Shown here: positions 31,278 through 41,999 of the stretch, in pieces
Layout of the letters: every line of letters begins with the position of its first letter
How positions within the stretch are numbered: the stretch's first letter is position 1
Assembly (NCBI GenBank): GCA_934047225.1
Contig: OW203997.1
Span: 4,388,417-4,452,416, forward strand
Origin: Ypsolopha sequella
Taxonomy: Eukaryota; Arthropoda; Insecta; Lepidoptera; Ypsolophidae
Length of the DNA: 64,000 nt
Direction of reading: 5' to 3'
Translations under genes and position numbers: made by a program
Notes under the pieces: generated by a model
The model's database searches: none
Seen by the model: the letters and a program-made list of their open reading frames with translations, nothing else
What the model was told of the DNA's origin: nothing

Positions 31278-32735
31278 TATTAAATTAAAGTATAGGCTTA
31301 CTTTTTACATTTAGTTGTAACTAATATTATGAAAAAAAAAAGACATGATCTTGCTAAGTTTCTTGCCCTTCTTCTGAACAAGACTAATCGAATGGGCTTA
31401 GTTAGGCATGTATTTATTTTATGTATTGCATATATTTATAATATCATTTATTCCTTATTCCTGTATTTTTATTTTATTTAAGCGCATTTTTTATTAAGTA
31501 AATTTAAGTAAACCCGACCTTTATTGTTTCCCTGTGTATTTCCCCATATTATTATGACTTAAAACTATTATCTACAGGTACACATAGATTATTTAATTAC
31601 AAATATGACATTAAAACCGACCTGTAATAAGTGTAGGTATGTTATTCCTACATTACATAAATAAAATAAATATATTTCATTTTATTTAATTTCTATCTTT
31701 ACCTTAGAATTAAGCGTACTTTTGGAAATAGTCATGTAAAAGACTAACTTATAATTAAAACTAAATGACAATTAATATTTTTACTTAATTACCTTTTTGC
31801 TTTCATCTATATTATATATTTGTTATACTATGACAGCAAAAAGTTAAATTAAATAGGTTAAGAAAATAGGTTAAGTTTGTCATTTTAATGTTAATTCTAT
31901 TTTGTTCATAATATGTTCCATATTCGACTGACGACGATCCCAAGTGGGTTGAAATATAAATCGAAAGATTTCTTTTTTATTAAATTTATACTGCAATATT
32001 CATAAAAGTCTTTATATTTATATATAATAAAACAATTTAATTAAAACAAAAGAAACGCGAGAAATAATTAACTCACTTCACAATTTTTATGCGTTCCTGT
32101 AATTATGTCCCTGAATGTGTGTAGGCAATAGCTGTAGGGTTGTCAAATCAATATTAACATTAGCATAGAATCTGGGACTCAAATTCACGAGTGACCCAGA
32201 GGCTCTTGAGAGTCCTTAGCCTAATATCAAACCCGTGTTAGCACGTCCGCTGACCCGTGCGCAACAAACATTAGCTTAGCTTACCTAGTTACAGACTTAA
32301 TTAGAACATGTTCACAAATAAATCCAAATTAATGGCATTGTACAAGGTGTTAACGTAATTATGTACGATTTCTTCTTTCTAACTGGTTTTCGTCCGTAAT
32401 TTGTGTCGCAAGACGTTCAAATATCAATGAAAACTAAAATATATAAGAACTCGTTTTCACGATTTGCTGACTTGACTTAAAAAGAAAAAAATATTTTTCT
32501 GATTGAAAAGTTCTATTTTGTGAAAGAGAAGGCCAATCATTAATTATTGATAGTGGTAAATGAAAAGAAAATGCTGCTCAAAGCCACTAGAACTGAAAAA
32601 GTTATACATAACTTGGCGTTGACTACACAACACATCATATTATAAAACAGTAAGTTCCAAGTCGCAGGTACAGTCACAGAAGAAATAGTAGTACTATTAC
32701 AGTTTACCTTTATTAGTATTTAGTTTAATGTAAAC
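31278..32735. other. No gene recognised
   Basis: AT-rich spacer. The portion 32150-32290 is less AT-rich (AGTGACCCAGAGGCTCTTGA) and could be unique host sequence; nothing named. Confidence 0.4.
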
Positions 32736-33352
32736 TAAGTTTCACTGATGCCGACAAGAAGTCGAAATATATCTGGAAATAATTGTTGTAATAAAGTGTT
32801 TTTATAGGAATATATACAATATAGCCGATTCTAAAGGCTTTAATTTTAGTTTTAGTCCTGTCAAAACTAAAGTTCATTCATTACAAAGTAGTCCTTAAAA
32901 GTTAGGAACAGAATCTAAATTACTTTAGAACAATTTTATGTTTGACAGCACTAAAACTAAAATTAAAGCCTTCAGAATCGGCTACAATATATAAGTATAT
33001 TCCTATAAAAACACTTTACTTCAACAATTATTTCCAGATATGTATTTAAGATATTAATAAGTAATCTTTTTTTTTCTTTTGTGTTCATGCATGCCATTTT
33101 GTAAATTTTATTCCTTTGTGTAACTATTGTCATACTTTGACCTATATTTGCTTCTTTAAATTGATCATATTTATGTCGTACTCAAGTTGTCGTGATGTGT
33201 CATTATGTTTTATCAGTCTTTGAAAACTTTTTTGGTCTGTGATTATTTAGTGTGTTCTTTATATATGATTTATTTTATAGACTGTATGTTTCCCTTATTA
33301 AAACTAAATAAATAAATATATTTCGACTTCTTGTTCGCATCAGTGGAACTTT
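32736..33352. repeat. Nested hairpin complex
   Basis: The outer arm AGTTTCACTGATGCCGACAA then GAAGTCGAAATATA (32738-32771) pairs with the complement ending at 33352. The middle arm TCTGGAAATAATTGTTG (32772-32788) with TAAAGTGTTTTTATAGGAAT pairs with the complement at 32995-33045. A 159-bp MITE sits at the centre. About 270 bp of unrelated sequence (33046-33314) separates the two right-arm blocks. At least two insertions into one palindrome explain the layout. Confidence 0.7.
32824..32982. mobile_element. 159-bp palindromic MITE with TA flanks
   Basis: Ends GCCGATTCTAAAGGCTTTAA and its complement, with TA on each side. Same family as 15295-15455. It inserted almost exactly at the centre of the outer hairpin. 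Confidence 0.8.
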
Positions 33353-33980
33353 GTAAAATTTATTTAATATATTAAAATGTCTGAATGCCATTAATAAAGT
33401 GTTTTTGTAGGATTATATAATGTAAACTGAATAAAAACAAATAAGTTCTCTTTAATATTGATTTATTTAACTATATTAGTATCGTGTTACGTTTAGTTTA
33501 CGTTAAGGTAATATGTAAAGTTTTAGCGTCCTTGTTACTCCATAATTCAAAATTCAAATTCAAATATATCAGTGCGGGAGGGACAGATTTGAGGAAAAAT
33601 AGCAAAACGTCGGTTTTTTATTAATATAAAATGTACTAAAGTTGCTATCAAAATTTAATTTAACGGGGCCTAGATACTGTAAAAACCTATCTAAAAAATA
33701 TAATCGCAGTCCATATGTCATTCCAAATTATCAAATCAGGAGAATTGGTTTCGAAAAACACCTCATTTCAATAAATATTTGAATCGAACCGAATTTCTGC
33801 AATTGCGTTTCTGTTTAAGCGGATCCCTACATAAAGATTCCAAAAATAATATACTATTTTATCAAAATAATACATTCTTCACAGAAACAGGCTTGCAAGT
33901 TATAAAAGTGTCGATTTATTTTCCGTAGCACCTTAATACTTATAATTAATTATGTGGTAACGGCATGTTAATTTAGGTAT
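33353..33980. other. No gene recognised
   Basis: Spacer. 33385-33420 repeats TAATAAAGTGTTTTT.TAGGA from the neighbouring hairpin. Short AATTCAAA direct repeats at 33545-33566. Confidence 0.4.
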
Positions 33981-33981
33981 A

Positions 33982-35278
33982 CGAACCAGATGGTGAATCC
34001 AAAAGTTCTAAGCCCGACCTACAAAGAGGTATCAAATCTTTGTAAATCTACCGTCATTTGTTAGTATGTTTTTTCGTGATTGATTGTGTGAAGTTGAAGT
34101 TCGATACTGCAAGCTATTATTTTTTTGTGATATTTTGTTTAACGCAGTCTGACGGGATTTTTCACAATGGAGAAAATTTAACACCGTGCTGTGATTAAGT
34201 ACCTCAATAAAAAAGGTCTTTCACCTAAAGAGATTCATGAAGATATGGAAACAACATTAGGGGAATCTGCTCCATCGTATTCCACTGTCAAAAAGTGGGT
34301 AGCTGAATTTAAACGCGGTCGGGAGACCATTGAAGATGACCCAAGGAGCGGAAGGCCTTCAACGTCTACCACTAAAGAAAACACTGACAAAATTTGTGCT
34401 CTCATCCTAGGACACCGACGATTGACCATTAGTAGGATAGCTGAGATCACAGGCATCAGTTATGGCCGAGTGCAAAACATTATAACTGTAGAATTGGGGT
34501 TCCGTAAGGTTTCTGCTCGCTGGGTCCCAAGATTGCTTTCAGCTGACCAAAAACGAGTTCGATTCACAATTTCGCGTGACTGTTTGGAACTTTTTGAGGC
34601 AGATGCTGAGGATTTTATGTCTCGTTTTGTTACCATGGATGAAAGCTGGGTTCATCAACATACTCCTGAAACAAAACAGCAATCCAAACGGAAAAGATCT
34701 GGCTCACCCACGCCGAAAAAGGCCAAGTGCGTTTTGTCAGCCAACAAAGTCATGGCATCTGTTTTTTGGGATTCGAAGGGAGTTATTTTATTGGATTATT
34801 TACCTAAAGGTGAAACTATAAATTCACGCTATTATTGTAACCTATTACGAAAACATCGCGAAGAAATAAAAGAAAAACGGCCGGGGATGTTGCGTAAGAG
34901 AGTTTTGTTTCTTCAAGACAATGCACGAGTTCACACTTCGGTTGAAACGATGGCTGTGATCCATGAATGTGGTTACGAGTTGCTGCCTCACCCACCTTAT
35001 TGGCCGGATTTAGCCCCCTCTGACTATCATCTCTTTCCAAATTTAAAAAACACTTGGTGGGATCAAAATATTCGACTAGAGAAGAAGTGATAGTCGCAGT
35101 TAATGACTATTTTGACGACCTTCCGGAAAATTTTTTTTCGAGGGTATAAACTGGTTGCAGGTCAGGTGGAAGAAGTGTGTTGATCTAGATGGAGACTATG
35201 TCGAAAAATAAAAATAATTTTGAACCCACTTTTCTTTCATTTTCACGGTCGGGCTTAGAACTTTTGGATTCACCCTCG
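33982..35278 (+). mobile_element. Mariner element, inactive
   Basis: 1297 bp between TA dinucleotides (33980-33981 and 35279-35280). The inverted ends share GGTGAATCCAAAAGTTCTAA then GCCCGACC. The extreme left end differs from the right by a small insertion (CGAACCAGAT against CGAGG), which would probably weaken transposase binding there. Contains one disrupted transposase gene. Confidence 0.93.
34167..35211 (+). pseudogene. Mariner transposase pseudogene
   Basis: Encodes a cut-and-paste transposase of the D,D34D mariner type. Visible are the N-terminal helix-turn-helix region with YSTVKKWVAEFKRG, the linker WVPRLLSADQK, and all three catalytic aspartates: D158 (TMDESWVH), D251 (FLQDNARVH) and D286 (LAPSDYH, 34 residues after the second). 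Breaks: the likely start ATG at 34167 is followed by TAA at 34179 (codon 5); one base appears missing from the A run at 35045-35050, shifting the frame after FPNLK; and a further shift lies near the T run at 35131-35138, after which the expected C-terminus ending at 35211 is legible. The long open part (34191-35090) has no ATG at its start. I infer a non-functional copy whose breaks are few, so not ancient. Confidence 0.92.
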
Positions 35279-35305
35279 TATATGTATGAGCGAGTATGGG
35301 TTATA

Positions 35306-35565
35306 CAAGGTGTAACAGAAAGGTGTAACCATATTTGAAGAGGTTATTCAGTCAATGGTATAGAACAACTTTTACTATGGAGCCAAACCTGACATCTCAA
35401 AAAAAAATCTGCCTTTCTATACATTTCAGCCGAGCGGCATTGCATTTTTCTATGAAAAAATTTTTTTTTTTTCGAGATACAGGGTTTGTTCCATAGTAAA
35501 AGTTGTTTTATACCATTGACTGAATAAGCTCTTCAAATATGGTTACACCTTTCTGTTACACGTTA
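35306..35565 (+). mobile_element. 260-bp palindromic MITE
   Basis: GTGTAACAGAAAGGTGTAAC then GTCAATGGTATAGAACAACT pair with the complement ending AAGGTTACACCTTTCTGTTACAC analog at 35562. The centre carries CATTTCAGCCGAGCGGCATT between A and T runs. An interrupted relative is at 15024-16098. It lies only 26 bp from the mariner. Confidence 0.8.
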
Positions 35566-35618
35566 TATAATTAATAACACTATTGACTCATGTTACAGTT
35601 TCCAAATATATAAATAAC

Positions 35619-35955
35619 TAGCTTTTGCCCGCGGCTTCGCCCGCGTTTATTAAGTTTTTGTATAGTCGTATCGAATCCCATCCCATCCCATCCCATCCCA
35701 TCCTCACTATCCCATCCCTTTGATATTCAACGGCGTGAAGAGTAACAGTACATTACTTTACTATAAGAACTTGACACACCATTGCCTTCCAATGGGAACT
35801 GATTAATGTGACAAAAAAAATGTGACATGTCCTATTCCAGGTCTAGAACAACATTTCTGCAAAGTTTCAGCCTAATCGTTTCAGTAGTTTCAGCGTGAAG
35901 GAGTAACAAACATCCATCCATCCATCCATCCAAACTTTCGCATTTATAATATTAG
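35619..35955 (+). mobile_element. Short Helitron-like (Lep1-type) element
   Basis: Starts CTAGCTTTTGCCCGCGGCTT then CGCCCGCG, has the family segment TTTCTGCAAAGTTTCAGCCT then AATCGTTTCAGTAGTTTCAG and GCGTGAAGGAGTAACAAACA, a CATC microsatellite (35909-35932), and ends ACTTTCGCATTTATAATATT. A TCCCA array (35677-35720) lies inside. This matches the organisation of lepidopteran non-autonomous Helitron-like elements; the class name is from general knowledge, not computed here. Confidence 0.7.
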
Positions 35956-36392
35956 TGGGAAGTGGGATTATGATTATGAAATCAAGAATAAAAGTCGTAT
36001 AACGATAGAGAAGGTGGGTTTTAATCTCAATAAGCACAATAATAAATCTAAATGGTTTTATCCACTCCCATACTGCAATAAGGCAATTGCAATACCCAGA
36101 TTGTGTATCCAATGTTATAATATTATTACATTATAACCAGCGATAGGATAATCGGATCGATATATACCTAATGTTGGAAAAATCCTTGAAAAAGTTTGTA
36201 CGTGGAGTCGGATTCTTAAAATATTTTTTATTTTGAAATAAAATTAAATATTGAATTTCACGAAGTTTATTAAAATTTTTGTGACTGACTCGCCGATAGA
36301 CAGACAATGCACAGACATTACCGCTGAAGAACGAAACAGGCAGGGGTGCAATAAAAAAGGATTTTTCGAAATTAACCCTATAAAGAGGCTTA
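35956..36392. other. No gene recognised
   Basis: Spacer with a chance minus-strand frame. Confidence 0.4.
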
Positions 36393-36608
36393 AATGAGCG
36401 TTTTTCCTTATGTCGAATTTAGTGTTAAATAGGATTCCTAGATGGCACTGTCATATTCTTTAGCAACAGAATCAAAGACAAAATTTTACGAAAAATCACT
36501 TTGACATTGATGGCTACAAAACACATTTTATCTATCGTGTCATGGACAGCGCCATCTAGAGGAAAGCAAAGAACTAAGAAAAAAATACAACGAAAAAAAC
36601 GCTCATTG
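36393..36608 (-). mobile_element. 216-bp MITE with AATGAGCG ends
   Basis: The ends AAATGAGCGTTTTTCC and the complement of AAAAAACGCTCATT are inverted repeats. Sub-terminal CCTAGATGGCACTGTCATAT and ATGGACAGCGCCATCTAGAG are also inverted. Partial relatives at 1617-1745 and 2985-3165. Confidence 0.75.
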
Positions 36609-37654
36609 CGTTTAAAACGGGTACAATGGACTGTATACGAAGTTAACGCTGACGAAGTCGCAAGCGTCCTCTAATAGCTTTTTAGCATTGCTTAGAAATT
36701 TATAAAAATAGGGAAAACTAAACAGAATTCACATAATTAATTATTTTAGAAATTACATATATTATTAAACATATTTCACCTCACATATTGGCATGAAAAT
36801 AGAACCAGAAAGCCCTTAAAATACAAAACAACATCGCCCACAGATTACCGAAATAAGTAGAAAGATTTAAGCAACATCATCCTGGCTATGCGAAACAGGT
36901 TTCCATTTCAAATTTACATATTTCTTATTCGGCAAGAAAAAGTCGGGCCCTAATTTCCCGCCCGATTGGTCCCGTAACAGAATCTATATCTTATCAGCGC
37001 AGCAAATCGAGGAAAAGCCGCCATCTTGGAATACAAAATAGCGCAGATCTAAATACTGAATGTGGGTTTTTCAAAAGTAAATGTAGGAAGTAGATTGCTG
37101 AGATTGTCGGCACTGTACTTTTCCACAAATTACTCGGCCCAGCCGGTTTCGCCTAAGCGGGAATAAAAAAGTCAAGAAGCATCTCATTGCAAAAGTTTCA
37201 TCGTAATCCTTTGACTGATCGCAGAGTAAAAGGTCACGAACATCGAATATAACACAAAACTAATATCTATATTTGCATTAACCTTAAATCAATTTTATAT
37301 TGGGAGCAAGAAAAGCCTCAAATTTTCAAAACACAACGGATTTTCAATTTTTTCTAAGATTATTTTCTTGCTCTTAATCTGTGCGATCTACTGTTTTACT
37401 ATTGTTTTGGCAATAATGAGAATAAAGAGGGTCCTAATAATAGATAATCCTTACAATGTATCTTAGGTGTACGCGAATTAAGACGGCACAGCCAGTTATA
37501 AACACCACTATAGGGATCCCGCTAGTTTAGCCAGAGAGCATAATTAACTATCCCACGTGGAAATAACAACACATAACACGGACACCAACTTGTGCCGACC
37601 ATCGGCAGAAGCAATCAGTGGTAAACTACAAAAACACACTCTGACTATCGAATG
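36609..37654. other. Mostly unassigned; YY1-like motif
   Basis: 36955-37155 is GC-richer than its surroundings and may be unique sequence. GCCGCCATCTTGG at 37017-37029 matches the consensus recognised by YY1/Pho-type zinc-finger proteins, often found near metazoan transcription starts. No exon can be linked to it. Confidence 0.4.
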
Positions 37655-37965
37655 CTAAGGTAACAAGATACTTATTAAAACTAAAAGGGTCTGACCTACG
37701 TGACATGGTAGGTATCATAAGTGGGCACTGCAACCTAAACAAGCACCTTTTCACAATAGGTGGCACTTATAGCCCTCTATGGAGAGGGTGCCTTCTATAG
37801 GATGAGAGAGTGGAACATATGCTACTCCACTGCTCTGCAACCGAAGATATGAGACGAAAAGCAGGGATCACGACGAGCTCCAACTTCCCTTCACTGGACC
37901 AGTTTATGTGTCAGAATGCTGAAGATGTTTGGCTCTATTTTAAGAAGCTGTCCTGGCTGGGCTGA
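37655..37965 (+). pseudogene. LINE ORF2 C-terminal relic
   Basis: One frame reads VTRYLLKLKGSDLRDMVGII then SGHCNLNKHLFTIGG, SPLWRGC, and after a stop near 37798 DERVEHMLLHCSATEDMRRK, ending SWLG. The Cys/His spacing (GHC.LN.HL, C, EH.L.HC) is the region after RNase H in jockey/R1/I-type LINEs. There is no RT upstream. An old truncated copy. Confidence 0.7.
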
Positions 37966-38059
37966 CTGACCGGGGGGAGTGCACAATATTCACGATTGCG
38001 GAGAATCAGTGCAGGACTCAACGCCCTCGCTACGAATTTAGAATTTATAAATTAGGGCT

Positions 38060-38110
38060 CCCGCGCACTGGGCAGCCTGGCTGCAGCAGCCAGGCTGCCC
38101 AGTGCGCGGG
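38060..38110. repeat. 51-bp near-perfect GC-rich palindrome
   Basis: CCCGCGCACTGGGCAGCCTG then GCTGC, a single A (38085), then the exact complement to 38110. The 25-bp arms show no mismatch, in strongly AT-rich surroundings. It could extrude a cruciform, or be the joined ends of a GC-rich element. Confidence 0.97.
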
Positions 38111-38229
38111 ATATAGGTTGACCGGTCTAAATTAATATAACAGCTAAAGTAAGCTAACATATTTTTATTCAATATTAATTTAACAAATTATTCTAACTAT
38201 TTAATTTATCACTACTATAAAATATCCAA

Positions 38230-38519
38230 TAAATAGCGGCGGTAGCTAAGGCGGTAGAACGAACGCTGGCCTCACAATTTTGAGACGCTGGTTCGGTCCC
38301 GGTCGAGCTTAATTAGTTTTTTCGGAATTTATGTGCATAGTATTTGTCTTACTACCACTTGCTGAGAGGTGAAGGAAAACATTGTAAGATGCACCTGTAT
38401 GCGCTAAAAGAAGCGTGATATTAAGCGTGACGTAATAACCGTCGGTGAAACGCGGGATTAAAGACTCCGAACACCTCTGACGCCCCTCAGGAATTCATAT
38501 CGTGACGATATATATTATA
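38230..38519 (+). mobile_element. tRNA-derived SINE, nearly full length
   Basis: Head: GGCGGTAGCTAAGGCGGTAG (A box) and GCTGGTTCGGTCCCGG (B box, 38287-38302) at tRNA-like spacing, which would form an internal Pol III promoter. Body: TTTTTTCGGAATTTATGTGC, ACCACTTGCTGAGAGGTGAA, GAAAACATTGTAAG. Tail: TTCATATCGTGACGATATAT. Other pieces of the family: 12669-12915, 14308-14400, 44540-44560, 48765-48905 and 60238-60470. Confidence 0.75.
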
Positions 38520-39519
38520 TTATAGAATGTCACGAAAAGTACTACAACGATTCCCAAAAATACATAACTTCCGTTGCACAGCAGAACTCAGGCCCAAGTC
38601 CGTTTCCTTTTTCCTTTGCATTTCCTTCTATCCCTTTATTCGGGGAAATTTACCTGAAACAAAAGACGAGGTAAAAGAACAAATGAGCGTCATCATTTGT
38701 TGGTATCTGTAAACTGGGTTATGGCGGTAAACATATTTATTCGGAGTTTCAGATAAATAGCGACCCGCATGGGCCGTGTGTAAACACTATCTTGTGTTGT
38801 GGAGTGTGCGATAGAATTTAGCGAAATACATATGATAAGGCGTTTGTTATTGCGAAGAGTTCATGTATGTTGTCTTTTACTACGTAGTTTTAATTTTAAA
38901 TCAATGTTTTCATACAAAGTAAAAGAAACACGGACATGCAACTAATTGTATGTCACTAAAAGTACCCTCTACTTATTTAGCAAAAATATTTATATTTTTT
39001 CTACACAATGGCACAGTAGAGAAATGTAACAATCAATGTCTTAGAACGGCCGAAACGCGCACGTCAAAATCTCGGCATGCACCTCATAGTAAGGCTGCGC
39101 CGCAGTTAAGGCTGCGCCGAGTGTAGAAAGATTAGACACCTCGCTTGTTCTCTCGTGGTCAATTTTATCGTGGTAGAATTTAGTGAATTTAACAGAAAAA
39201 GTCATATTTAATTTACCAGAAAAAATTTGAAAAATGTGAAACGGCCCAATTGTATTTTATTACGTTTGTCTTGAATTGTGGTTGAGACAAAATTTGACAG
39301 TTAAGCTATTGAAATGACTAAAACCCCAATACCTTTTTTATATTTTGGGCCTACTTTAGATAGATTTGTTTCTTACACCATAAGTAATTTTAATATTCGC
39401 TGCGGCGGAAGTGTAGATACATTCTCTGTGATAATAAATATATATTTTATTTATTTATCATTGAAATATTATTCAATAAATCAATTTAACAGTGACTGTC
39501 GTTTTAGATTATTTTGCTC
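38520..39519. other. No gene recognised
   Basis: A 61-codon frame (38527-38712) and a 72-codon frame (39314-39532) lack support. AAGGCTGCGCCG occurs twice in tandem-like order at 39092-39121. Confidence 0.4.
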
Positions 39520-40030
39520 GGCGCCCTTTTAAGTACGGACGCAGTGATTGTGAGACGCCACCCGATTTCCGCGCATTTATGTGGGCAACCCTGATGCGTG
39601 TGTCTGCCGAGCGTTGTTTCAAGGACACTGCCTAGACGTAATACGTCTATCCCGGTACGGCTTTTCATTGACATAGGCCACGGCATGAATACGAATTGGC
39701 AGCATGGTTTCGTCACGAGGGTGTTGACAAGCCACGGCCAAAGCAGTTGAAAACAAAGGATTTGTCAGCTAGTTGGGTCTTTATTAGACTGGCGTTTTGC
39801 GAGCGAGGCGATCGATCAACGCAAGGCGTAGCGAGCTCCACGGGTACGTGGCGCAAATTATCTTTGGCGCAACGTGTTCGCAACGTGATCGCCTCGCCCG
39901 CAAATCGCCCGACTGTGATAACGCCCTCAATCTACTCAAGGACGAATTATGATGTACCAGCTGAATGGATTCAGATTCTAATGGTAGCTATGGATGATCC
40001 ACTGCTATGTGCACTAAAGCAGTAATTTTT
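39520..40030. other. GC-richer block with a 109-codon frame, unidentified
   Basis: The composition is clearly less AT-rich than the flanks. An inverted repeat TTTGCGAGCGAGGCGATC (39793-39811) pairs with GATCGCCTCGCCCGCAAA (39888-39905) with one mismatch. The plus-strand frame 39696-40025 (109 aa, from MAAWFRHEG to ALKQ) has no domain I recognise. It may be part of a DNA transposon or its non-autonomous derivative, or a host fragment. Function unknown. Confidence 0.35.
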
Positions 40031-40075
40031 CTTTTTATTTGGTAGTGTTATGTTAGAAATGTTAGACACCATAGC

Positions 40076-40512
40076 TTTTAAGAGGATAGTTTCCGCAAAA
40101 CCATAATTTATTCTACCTGGTTTGAAGTATCTAGCAATATTACATAAAAAAGAAAACAACGTATTTCTTCCGGGAATATATTACACACTCATATCGAAAC
40201 AGAATCCTCAGAAGTCATTAATATTGTAAGAAATAAAATACCAAAGATGGCTCTAAAAAAAGTTTTCATGTCGAGGTTTAAGTTTATCAGAGCAAGACCC
40301 CGGTCATATTATTAATGGATTAAATTATGTATAAACTTTATTAAACTTTTAACAGGACAGATATTTCATAGCGCCTTTGTCTTTTTTTCAAATAATAAAA
40401 TTAGTGAAAAATGTTGTCATTTTGACTTTTTTCCAGAATCCGTCCCTCTCGTACTGTGGGTCTTTCCGCATGGAGTAACAGGGGAGTATGCAAGTAGAAC
40501 CTGTCCTATTAA
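40076..40512. mobile_element. Element with inverted ends, orientation B
   Basis: Starts TTTTAAGAGGATAGTTTCCG and ends GCAAGTAGAACCTGTCCTAT then TAAGG. The interior aligns with the reverse complement of 13215-13620 (for example CCAAAGATGGCTCTAAAAA, TTATGTATAAACTTTATTAA, GTCTTTCCGCATGGAGTAAC). The sequence to its right aligns with 13621-13805 in direct orientation, so the core alone is inverted between loci. Confidence 0.75.
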
Positions 40513-40720
40513 GGATGCGTATAAGGTCAGATTGAGTACCTTATTTTGCATCAATCAGAACCGAACTCTATAACGTTTCCTTTTAGTTTAAATAAAATAT
40601 CGCACTCTCAGCCGTGGCTGTTACGACCACCAAGAAACACGCGCTCACGAAATACAGCGTTTTTATTTAATAACTCAGCTTCTAAATGAAATTACTAAAA
40701 TATTCCAAAATGTTTCATCA
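40513..40720 (+). repeat. Flank shared with 13621-13805
   Basis: AGATTGAGTACCTTATTTTG then CATCAATCAGAAC, CTCTCAGCCGTGGC, TTTTTATTTAATAACTCAGC and ATTACTAAAATATTCC align collinearly with the flank of the 13.2-kb copy. Confidence 0.6.
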
Positions 40721-41065
40721 GAGCTATTGGTTGTGTAGATGTGGGCTGAATGATGATGATAATAATTTAAAGAAGGCCCTTTAACACTCGAAAAATATTG
40801 AAATTTAGAGGTAACTTCCTAATTATTTACTATCGAGCGAACTTGAAATTTTTACATCAGCCCTATCTACTATCTATATTATTTTGTCTATCGCTATTCG
40901 ATGACAGTCCAGATAACGCAAGCCCGTTACTAATAAATTGTACGGACGCCCAACCTGTCCGACCACCCACGCCAACTGCACCGATGACGTACCGTGCAGC
41001 GCGGGCGCTAGCCCGCTGTGCGAGACGCAACGTTGCGTCGTCGCGGAAGCGTCTTCCTAGATACA
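40721..41065. other. Spacer ending in a CpG-rich block
   Basis: 40955-41062 is strongly GC- and CpG-rich and contains the palindromes GCGGGCGCTAGCCCGC and GACGCAACGTTGCGTC. Opposite-strand frames here reflect the composition. It could be the edge of the adjoining inverted-repeat segment. Confidence 0.4.
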
Positions 41066-41650
41066 AGTGCGCGCCAATCTTTTAGTCGCCTCTGATTTAG
41101 TTACGAGTGCAAGCTTGCGCAGGTACAGTCAAGGAAACAATAATATGAACGGTTGATTATTAAATGTTTACTATAAGTGGGAAGGTGTACTTGTTGTACC
41201 TACCTATTTGATATATATTTATTATTTTAGTGCAATCTTAACTGTTTAAATAAAAAAAAACAATATAAACACCATTTTCCTACATTGTCACCTTAAAATG
41301 CTTTAACGACCGCGAGGCATAACAACAAAAATAAACTTTAACAAACTAAATCAACAAAACAACAAATAAAGGCAACACAAACAGATTCAACGATTAACTT
41401 AACGAATCATAGGATTTTTTCCACGAACGTACTTTTCATGCAACGCGCGCGTGTGTAGTGTACGGACGTAGCACTAACACTAACGCATAGTGTTGACACC
41501 TGCTAAATGGCGACCGTGGGGTGTGGTGCGGCACGCAGGCGGGTGTGCTCCACGCCCTCGCTCCTGTAACGTCCCCCTGACACCGTAAAACGGCTATTGC
41601 GTCGCTTCTTGCGTCTATCTTCAGAGGCGACTAAAAGATTGGCGCGCACT
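41066..41650. repeat. 585-bp segment with perfect 30-bp inverted repeats
   Basis: AGTGCGCGCCAATCTTTTAG then TCGCCTCTGA at 41066-41095 is matched exactly by its complement at 41621-41650. The interior is AT-rich apart from a GC-rich right third (41430-41600). No coding frame. Neither end shows a clear target duplication, so the repeats may be sub-terminal parts of a larger element reaching into the CpG-rich block on the left. Confidence 0.85.
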
Positions 41651-41964
41651 GTACTCGCCTCAAATACTCGCCTCAAATACTCACCGAGGTGAGCCGTTTT
41701 GCAATAATCAAGTTTTATTCAATTCGATAAGAGTAAAATTTGCTTCATTTATACGAATGAAATATAAAAAAAGAACTAAGGGTGGCAAATTCTAAAAATT
41801 TCATAAAATTTCAAGAAAAGAAACAACATTCGTTAGACCCATGTTGGGTTATTCTGACAGGGTATGGTCTTCGCTATCTATGGTTTTCGTTTGAAGCACT
41901 ACTAGACATCCTGTATACTACTAGATATACTACTAGATATCCTGTATATTTGGGTGAAAACAGT
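41651..41964. other. No gene recognised
   Basis: Contains TACTACTAGATA twice around 41914-41940 between two ATCCTGTATA copies (a small tandem). Otherwise spacer. Confidence 0.4.
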
Positions 41965-41965
41965 A

Positions 41966-41999
<34 letters not shown>

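Noticed and set aside
38236..38308. Functional tRNA gene
   Set aside because: It continues into a SINE body with relatives elsewhere in the window and lacks a clean cloverleaf.
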